Assembly (NCBI GenBank): GCA_002917075.1
Contig: NTMA01000079.1
Location: 62,001-126,000 of the forward strand
Reading direction: 5' to 3'
DNA length: 64,000 nucleotides
Source of the DNA: Hawksworthiomyces lignivorus
Taxonomy: Eukaryota > Ascomycota > Sordariomycetes > Ophiostomatales > Ophiostomataceae
Under the pieces are notes generated by a model, which saw only the letters and a list, made by a program, of their open reading frames with translations, was not told the DNA's origin and made no database searches. Position numbers and translations under genes: made by a program. Shown piece after piece: positions 57,138 through 64,000 of this stretch; position 1 is the stretch's first letter; the number at the start of each line of letters is the position of its first letter.

Positions 57138-57882
57138 CGAGCTCATGGGCACAACGGCGGCGGAGGGGGAGCGGTGCTTTTTTTTTTTCGTTTTTCTTTA
57201 CTTTTGTCTGTATTTGTGCCTTTTTTGTCTCGCATGCCTGTATCATTGTGCATACCTGTTTTTTTGGGTCTCTTTTTCTGCTGCATTTTCTCTGTAGTGT
57301 TTGGAATGACTTGCTTTTCAATGGGAGTTCTGGCTTTTAGACCGAGGAGTTCTACTCAGAAAGGTTGATACCACAAATGCGATTTTACTGCTTTTGTCTG
57401 CTTTTCTCTTTTGCATATGATGCATTCTTATATTTTACTATGACGCAATACGTGCCACCACCGAAACCAAAAAAAAAAAAGGAAATAAACGAAATAAAAG
57501 AGATAAAGAACATATCATAATCTTATATTCTTATCCAAGAATAGTATGTTTTGAGAATCAGTGACAGACAAGCCAAAGGTTTACAGCAGGCGGGAGCACG
57601 TCCACTTACCAGGGTTCTTGGTAGCAGCACGAAGCTCTGTACAATTGACAGCATTGAACAATTTCATGTAAAATTGGCTTCAGTCATTTTTTTTTTTTTG
57701 CCTATTGTCTGTAACCTTTGTAGAAAATGGGAATTTACCTGGCCGCTTAAGTTTATGATGTCTATGTAGGCAGGTCTTAGCTCAACGTGAGAGTTTAGGT
57801 CATCTGCTGTGAGAGTTGACATCCCTTGGCGTGCCAGACAGCCGCCGTTGTGTTCGTGTACACAGCTAAATGCAAGAGAGAG
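57138..57882. other. convergent intergenic region PPPDE / PP2C
   Basis: A 745-nt spacer with T-rich then A-rich stretches (T run near 57179, A run near 57470), expected to carry both 3' UTRs. No gene is seen. Confidence 0.6.
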
Positions 57883-59532
57883 CTACAGTTTGTCGATGTT
57901 GAAGAAAATGACCTGGATGGTGATGTCATCTCGGGGGTGGCGAGAAAAGGGAGGGTCGTACGCCAGACGGGTCGAGACGATCTCATGGTCGCTGCCGCCC
58001 AGGCTGTTGCGCATGAGGTGCACGGCGGCGTTGTCGTCTTGCACCGTGGTCCTCTCCGGCACAAAGCGCTGGGTCAAGTCCTTCTTGAACCGGCTAAAGT
58101 CAAACGGCCCGCGCTCCGAGGACGGCGCCGCAGGGGCCGGCGCGCTGCTGCTGCCGCTGCCGCCGCCGCCGCGCTTTCTGTCCAGGTACGCGTCCAGCCA
58201 GCGGCCGACTAGGTCGACGGCATGCTGGTTGGAGACGTTGTCCCAGAGGCCGTCGGAGCCGAGGATCAGGAAGCAGGGCTCGCCCGGGGCGATGGGCGTG
58301 GACGTGACGACGGGCTCGGCGGTCAGGTAGGGCGGGGTGCGCACGTCCCAGCGGCTGGGCGGCAGCAGACCCGGTCCGTAGAACCGCTTCGAGACATCCT
58401 GCTGCAGGGGCAGGGCCCACTTCCAGCGGGAGTCGCCAAACGCGCGCGTCACGGCGAGGCCCAGCAGGCGGCCGTCCTTGACCATGTCGTCCTCGCCCGG
58501 GTGCTCCGCCTGCAGCCGCGCGGTCTCGTCGGCGTTGTAGCCCGTCTGGTCCACGGACAGCGCCGTGGCCACGCCCCACGTGGCGTCGGATTCAGCGTCG
58601 GTGCTGGCCTGCTTGTCCTCGGTGTCGGCATTTTCGGCATTTTCGGCCTTCTCGCCGGGGCGCCGCCGCCGGCCCAGCACGGCGCGCGAGTCACCCGTGC
58701 AGGCCACGTGCAGCGTGGCGGCCGTGCTGTCGTACAGGGCCAGCAGCGCGCAGGAGCCCGCGAGCGCCGGCAGCAGCTTGGCGACCTTGGCGGCGGCCGG
58801 CTCGTCCGCGTCGCCCTCGGCCGCGCGCACCGCGCGCGCCATGATCGCTGTGTCCAGGTCCACGAAGCCGTCGGCGACGGCGCGCTGCACGACGGAGGCG
58901 GGCAGCGCGGCCGCCCCAGAAGAAGAGGCGGCCTCGCCGAGGCGGCGCTGCACATACGGCAGCAGCGACCGCGTCAGCAGGTCGGCCGTGTGCCAGCCGG
59001 CGTGTCCGTCGAGGACGGCCCAGGCCATCCAGCGGTTGTCATTGTTTCCGCCATCCGGGCCGGGCGCCGGAAACGCCCCGTGGAAGAACCGGTCCTCGCA
59101 CGGGCTGTTGGACGCCAGCTGCACGCCGTCGTACCGCGCCACCCCGGCCACCGTGTGCACCGGCACCGAGAACGCGCCCTCCGTCATAATGCGCGTCGCC
59201 TCGTCTGGTGACAGGCCGGCGACCGCGGCCAGCTGCGGCTCTGCACCGGCTGGGAGGCCGCCTAGGTTGGGCACGCCATCGCTGGACGGCTCTGCCACGG
59301 CAGCTTTCGCAGGCGCGGCCTTGGACGACGTCAGCCACCAGATGCTCGGAACCGAGACAGCACCGGCGATGGCCCCGTATCGCGCCCAAGGGAACGCAGC
59401 GGCGCCGGTTGAGGCGGATGTCGGCCCCGTGGCCATAAAACGGCGGGCCGGCACCGTCAGAGGGAGTCGCGTGCTCATGCGGGCAGGCAGAGCCCGCGCC
59501 GTGGTGCGCGCCGCGTACCGAGACAACATCAT
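57883..59532 (-). CDS. PTC5: mitochondrial PP2C-type protein phosphatase (pyruvate dehydrogenase phosphatase, Ptc5-like)
   Basis: A single exon encodes 549 residues. The N-terminus MMLSRYAARTTARALPARMS, with more Arg/Ser/Ala and no acid up to residue 35, is a good mitochondrial presequence. A hydrophobic stretch AIAGAVSVPSIWWLTSS follows. PPM motifs occur in order: CEDRFFHG (145-152), LDGHAGWHTADLL with Asp175, GDSRAVLGRR, LLGLAVTRAFGDSRW, LILGSDGLWDNVSN and RDDITIQVIFF. DDNAAVHLMRNSLGG and the long insertions match the pyruvate dehydrogenase phosphatase branch. This enzyme uses two Mn/Mg ions to dephosphorylate and so reactivate E1-alpha of the pyruvate dehydrogenase complex in the matrix. 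Acidic and Gly/Ser loops (EKAENAENADTEDK, GGGGSGSSS) are lineage insertions. A second ATG 3 nt downstream is equally possible. The gene is divergent from the VPS9 gene. Confidence 0.93.
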   Translation of the reverse strand: MMLSRYAARTTARALPARMSTRLPLTVPARRFMATGPTSASTGAAAFPWARYGAIAGAVSVPSIWWLTSSKAAPAKAAVAEPSSDGVPNLGGLPAGAEPQLAAVAGLSPDEATRIMTEGAFSVPVHTVAGVARYDGVQLASNSPCEDRFFHGAFPAPGPDGGNNDNRWMAWAVLDGHAGWHTADLLTRSLLPYVQRRLGEAASSSGAAALPASVVQRAVADGFVDLDTAIMARAVRAAEGDADEPAAAKVAKLLPALAGSCALLALYDSTAATLHVACTGDSRAVLGRRRRPGEKAENAENADTEDKQASTDAESDATWGVATALSVDQTGYNADETARLQAEHPGEDDMVKDGRLLGLAVTRAFGDSRWKWALPLQQDVSKRFYGPGLLPPSRWDVRTPPYLTAEPVVTSTPIAPGEPCFLILGSDGLWDNVSNQHAVDLVGRWLDAYLDRKRGGGGSGSSSAPAPAAPSSERGPFDFSRFKKDLTQRFVPERTTVQDDNAAVHLMRNSLGGSDHEIVSTRLAYDPPFSRHPRDDITIQVIFFNIDKL

Positions 59533-61028
59533 AAACGCAAATATTGAAAAGCAATCCAGAACGTATCGTCGCACAAACCAGGCGGCGGCTATAACAGAGA
59601 CCAAAAGGGGAGAAATTTTGCGCCGTCGACAATCTCACCCGTATTTTCCAAATAGCCTCCTCGACCGCTGATGCCTCGCATGCTTACCCCTGCGGCCGTG
59701 CAGCCTACGCCATGCACCACGGCGACGTTACATGCAAACGTCGGAGTCCATTGGCCGATGAGACCCTGTACACCGTGAGAGAGCCCAGTGTGCGGCAACA
59801 AGGCAACAGGAGCGCTGGCTAGCACGCATCTCTGCTCCGTAGTTAATACCCGGTCGCTTGACTCACACAACTGCAAAATACGGGCAATCAGTGTGCCACT
59901 TGAAGCCTCCACCTTCATGTTTCCACCTAATATATGCAATGCTGTTTCAGCAACAGGTAGCACACGCGCAGTAGTGGTGAAGCACTAGGCTTAGATAATG
60001 GAAGGCTTTCAATGCTGGTGCATGGATAGTGAGACCCCCCTAAAGACGGTTTGTTGCTCGTTGGGGGCTAGACCCGGTTTTAGTTAGCTATGCAGTGTCT
60101 TATAGCTGCTGGGCAGCACTTAATAACGCCCGTAATATTCGAATGTGCTCCAAATCTTATGATCTTAGGTGCCCCAATGCTCCTGCAGGCGATCCCCGCT
60201 GGCTTCTAGGCATGTGATTGGCTGTTTTCGCCCCCCAAAGATGGTGCCAATAGTGCAATTGCCTTGAGTCGCACTTTCCCTATTCCTGCTAAACGACCCC
60301 TGCAGGGAGGGAAGGAACGACCAATTCAACATTCGCGATAGGGGACAACGCAAGCAGCAAACAGGCAATCAGCAGAAAGAACGAAAGAGGAGGCCCAACT
60401 GAGGAGGGAGAAAAAAAAAGAAAAAGCCTCGTCCTCCATCCAAATAGATATCGTTGCCTTGCGCCATTATACCAACAGCTTTATATCTCTCGACGATTAG
60501 CGATTCTGGTCGACCCTCTATCTCATTCCTGGCTTATCCTGCCCTGTCCTAGATGCAGATCCATCTTTAAACCCGCTGATTGCCCCAGTATTTCGCATTC
60601 CCTCCAAGAGCTCTCCTTTTGCCCTTCTCTGGTCACCGAGTGCACGACAACGAACGCCTGCTTCTTCCTAGAACGCCATCCACCTTGATTTGCGCGAGAC
60701 CCCTGTGGAGAGCTACCTTCCCTGAAGCTCCGAAGCCCCTTTCTGCCAGCACCTCAGGCGGCTGTGACGGCATAGCATCCAGAGCTTTCTTCGTGCACGC
60801 AAAGCATTTTCGACTTTTTGCTCGGTCCGCCGCTCGCTCTCCTGCTTCTCCTCCAGATCCTCCTGCGCGCCTCATGCCAGAAGCTGCGCCCGGGACCAAC
60901 CCGTTGCGGGCTGAGAGGCGTAGTCAACTTTACGAAACCGGCGACGCGGACTGCCACATCCACATCCGAGCTGAGCGGTAGCTAGCTGCGGCTCCGGCCC
61001 CAGCTGCCACCACACACCACCACCAAGA
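59533..61028. promoter_or_regulatory. divergent promoter region PTC5-like / VPS9-ankyrin gene
   Basis: A 1.5-kb gap between divergent starts. The right half is pyrimidine-rich leader. A CACCACACACCACCACC stretch lies just before the ATG at 61029. An open frame at 60580-60981 is leader-like and not accepted as a gene. Confidence 0.5.
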
Positions 61029-62063
61029 ATGCCGCCTCCCTTGAATCCGTTCCTCGCCGCCTTCTTCCGACACCCCGTCGCGACCCAGTGCAATCCGACG
61101 AGCAGCCACATCCTGCTGGTCCCCACGACCGAGGTGCTCCTCACCTGCCACGACACCGAGGCCAGCGGCGCCTCCTTTGCCGAGCTCCCCAATCTCGAAG
61201 AGTTCCTCGCCAGCCATGTGATTCGTCTGCCAAATGCGCGCGTGGCCGCGGCCGCGGCAAACGCTGCGGGTGGGAAAGATGGCGTGGTCAACCTGCGGGA
61301 GATGCGCGGCAAGGCCAAGCCGTATAGTACTTTCAACGGGCGGAGCGTGGTGATCAAAGACAACATGGTCTACAGCAACAAGGGTACGTGGTGGCACTCT
61401 CCCACGGGGCTACGAGGCTACGTTGTCGCAATTGGAGACATTTCTTACTAACTGACCGCAGGGTTCAAAGGCTTAAACCACGCCGTCCTGCTGTCCGACG
61501 CCATCTGGTACGCCGACACCTTAGACCCGAAACCCTGGCTGATCTACTACATCTCGCGGCCGCTCCTCGGATCCTGGGAAGAAATCAAAATCGAGCCGGC
61601 CATCCTGCCGGAACCGAAACCAGGAACTCTAGCGGCGGGGAAGTCGGCCTCGTCCTCATCGGCTTCCAAGGCACCGGAGCAGGGACAGGCAACACCAGCA
61701 AAGGCAGCTAGTACTGCAAACGATTCTGGCCCCTCAACGCCTCGGAAAAAAGACATCAAGACCTTCCACGACCTCCTCAACCACTTCCCCATCATCGCCC
61801 GGCAGATGCAGCCGGGTTTGGAAAAGATTTTTCGAGAATTCACCACAGCATTTGAACAGCGCTTTCCTCCACCTCCCACAGCCAGTCATGTTCCCGATCC
61901 CGAACCAGACGGGCCCATAAAAACAGCTATGAAAAAGGCCCGGATGGGCACTGTATCTACTATCCCTAAACCCCCGGTGAAGATCCAAGAGAGTAGTGAC
62001 GTCGAAGACAGCGAGGGCAGCCACGAAAGCAACATCCCGGCTTCTCAAGGCGGCGAAACCAGC

Positions 62064-62101
<38 letters not shown>

Positions 62102-64000
62102 TCACCACCACCACCACAATGATCACGACAGCGGTAGCAGCATCACCAACGGAATAAGCAATGTCCATCTTGGGGAGAGGATTGCCGCATCGAACGGATC
62201 CGTCCATAGCAACAGTCAGACCAGCGAAGATTTTTATTCGGAAGATGACGAGCATGTGATGAGGGCATCGCTGGAATCCGCTGTAACCACCGCCATCGAT
62301 ATCTTTCAGGGCGTAGACAAGCAGCAGCTCTCGCTCCTCGGTGCAACAACAGATTTGACTGGGCCCCTGGTAGAACGGCTAATCGAGCGGTACATCTCTG
62401 AGAATGTCCACCACATCATCTTCCCGCGTCTTGTTGCGCTGAAGCGACAAGAGGACCTGGAGCTGGAGGCCAAGATCCGCCAGATGGAGAGTATCGATAT
62501 TTCCCAACTCGGCATGGACATCGGAGGCGGAGCTCGCAACAAGCACGAGGTGACCCTCGCCCTGGGTACCGTCGTAGAGGGGTTTCGCAAGATGCCGACT
62601 GCCATGTGCCCACAAGACATGCTAGCCCTTCTGCTTTCGACTGTCAAGGCCGTCAGCCAGCTCACAAATCCGTCGTCGACTGCGGCTAATGCTGGCAACA
62701 GCAACACAAACAACCGTCCTGGCACCGCCGCGTCGACTGTGCCTGGCCCGTCTGAGAAGCCTCTTCTAACCGTGAATGCCGACACGCTCGTCTCGCTACT
62801 GCTGTACATTGTCATTCGGGCACAGCTCCGGAATCTCCTCGCGCGCTTCATCTATATGCGGCACTTCATCTTCATCGACGACGTCGACTGCGGCGAGATG
62901 GGCTATGCTCTGAGCACATTTGAAGCTGTTTTGGCATACCTGGTTCGTGACTCCAGCGGATTGCGACGTGCCAGCCGGCGCAACAAGGCGCTCTGGGAGG
63001 CTACCGCCAAAGGTGACCTCGCCGAGCTCAAGGCCATCATGGAACCGGGTTCAGACGATGCGGTCGAAGACGGCGACAGGGACCATGATAGCGAGAACGA
63101 GGAAGAGGGCGATTCTCAGCGGCCTTCCAGCGGTGAATGGCCGTCGTCGTTTTCCAATTTCAGCTTCTCAAACGGGCTGTCATCCGGCTCGTCTCTATCT
63201 TCGCGCCGGTCGTCTATTATCTTGTCTGAATCCGAGGCGTTCTCGACAGGCTCCGGCCTCAGCCACGTATTTCCGTTTCAAGCAGACGCAGGCAAAGATG
63301 ACAACAGCGGCGGCGATGGCGCCCTAGATTTTACTGCGCAGTTTCCAGTAAAGCGCATCAAAAAGGTCGCCATGGACACGCGCAGCATGTCGAGCAGTTC
63401 AGAGATCTCGTATCGATCCCGCGCTACCAGCTTTGGCGACGCCTCGCGAAGCGGGATCGAAAGCGATATTTCAATTGAGCGTCTCGCGCAGACGCACGAT
63501 TCATTTGGCGAATCGCTGCTCATGATGGCGGTCCAGAACGAGCGCATCGAGGCGCTCCAGTATCTTCTGGGCCTGCGGGCGTACTTTCCGCCGAGCACCG
63601 TGCTGGCCGACATCAACCACGAAGATACGACTCTGGTGAGCGCCGCAGTCCAGCTCGGCAACAAAGACCTGATCAAGGCGATTCTCGATTTTCTGTTCGA
63701 CGCGCCCGAAGTGAGCGAGGCACAGATGGTCGAATACTTTGCGCTGCAGGACATCTGGGGCCGCAGCGTCGCACATTACCTGTTCCACGCACCATTTTTA
63801 ATAAACAAGTACGGTGAGATGCTGCCGTGGCGACAGAAAGACAAGAACGGCCAGACACCGCTGTTTGCTCTGTGTCGGTCGTATGACCATGCGGCCTACC
63901 ATACGATGGTCGAGGACGGCATCCACATGGCGGTGAAGACGCAGGGCGATGGAGAGCGGCTGCACTTGGACGAGCATGTGGATGGACGGGGCAACACGCT
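61029..64000 (+). CDS. VPS9-domain and ankyrin-repeat protein (VARP/Vrl1-like), 3' truncated by window
   Basis: Exons 61029-61383 and 61462-64000+ give at least 964 residues; the window ends inside the frame. The 78-nt intron (GTACGT, CTGAC branch, CGCAG) joins MVYSNKG to FKGLNHAVLL. Residues 1-190 form a conserved N-terminal domain (MPPPLNPFLAAFFRHP, HAVLLSDAIWYADTLDPKPW). A disordered Ser/His region with 12 Ser and 5 His follows near residues 320-340. The VPS9 region spans about 440-620, with LIERYISENVHHIIFPRL, FRKMPTAMCPQDMLALLLSTVKAV and the closing GEMGYALSTFEAVLAYL. An acidic linker leads to ankyrin repeats from about 797 (GESLLMMAVQNERIEALQYLL, TTLVSAAVQLGNKDLIKAILDF, NGQTPLFALCRSYDHAAYH). 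VPS9 domains activate Rab5/Vps21-type GTPases on endosomes. The VPS9-ankyrin build is that of metazoan VARP and yeast Vrl1, which works in the VINE endosomal sorting complex. Confidence 0.9.
62066..62115 (+). repeat. AGC/CAC coding microsatellite (poly-Ser, poly-His)
   Basis: About twelve AGC codons followed by CAC codons encode consecutive Ser and then His in the disordered linker of the VPS9-ankyrin protein. The tract keeps the reading frame. Confidence 0.85.

Noticed and set aside
62066..62115. CRISPR-like regular repeats
   Set aside because: These are trinucleotide codon repeats without spacers; no CRISPR array is expected or seen in this fungal DNA.

Overview
This is a nuclear contig from a filamentous ascomycete (Pezizomycotina, most likely a Sordariomycete). 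The genes carry short spliceosomal introns, mostly 49-105 nt, with GTRNGT donors, CTAAC/CTGAC-like branch sites and YAG acceptors. Coding exons are GC-rich and encode many Gln, Ala, Ser, His or Glu runs. The alpha-tubulin N-terminus is of the Neurospora A-chain type. No prokaryotic, organellar or viral gene was recognised. Genus-level placement is not possible from the sequence alone.

Layout. The first 12.8 kb hold no gene I can recognise: AT-richer DNA with homopolymers, microsatellites and short palindromic motifs. From 12.8 to 28.7 kb lies a compact block of housekeeping genes in alternating convergent and divergent pairs: oligoribonuclease (+), the cleavage/polyadenylation factor PTA1/symplekin (-), the cytochrome oxidase assembly factor COA3 (+), an Sds3/Dep1-type Rpd3L deacetylase subunit (-), the nucleolar RRM protein NOP12 (+) and alpha-tubulin (-). 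A gene-poor gap of about 3.6 kb follows. A plus-strand series then runs to 46.5 kb: a SHE3-type coiled-coil RNA-transport adaptor, an uncharacterised 955-residue protein, a secreted aldose 1-epimerase, an uncharacterised 859-residue protein with a CxxC motif and an F-box-like segment, and the cohesion clamp-loader subunit CTF8.

The right part holds DPH1 (-), which shares a roughly 0.6-kb divergent promoter with ribosomal protein eS6 (+). Next come an orphan 133-residue protein (+), the Obg-like ATPase OLA1 (-), a PPPDE-family thiol peptidase (+), a mitochondrial PP2C/pyruvate dehydrogenase phosphatase (-) and a VPS9-ankyrin (VARP/Vrl1-like) Rab5 exchange factor (+) cut by the window end.

How they fit together. 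The genes do not form a pathway or secondary-metabolite cluster. There is a loose concentration of translation and ribosome functions (NOP12, DPH1, eS6, OLA1) and of RNA processing (oligoribonuclease, PTA1, SHE3). The most unusual signals are outside the known genes: a related array with a period of about 11 bp seen at three places, recurrent TACGGAGTA-type inverted motifs in gene-poor DNA, very short start-codon exons in four genes, a fully open 69-nt intron in PTA1, and the 133-residue orphan with a duplicated N-terminus. All exon boundaries were read by eye and have no transcript support.
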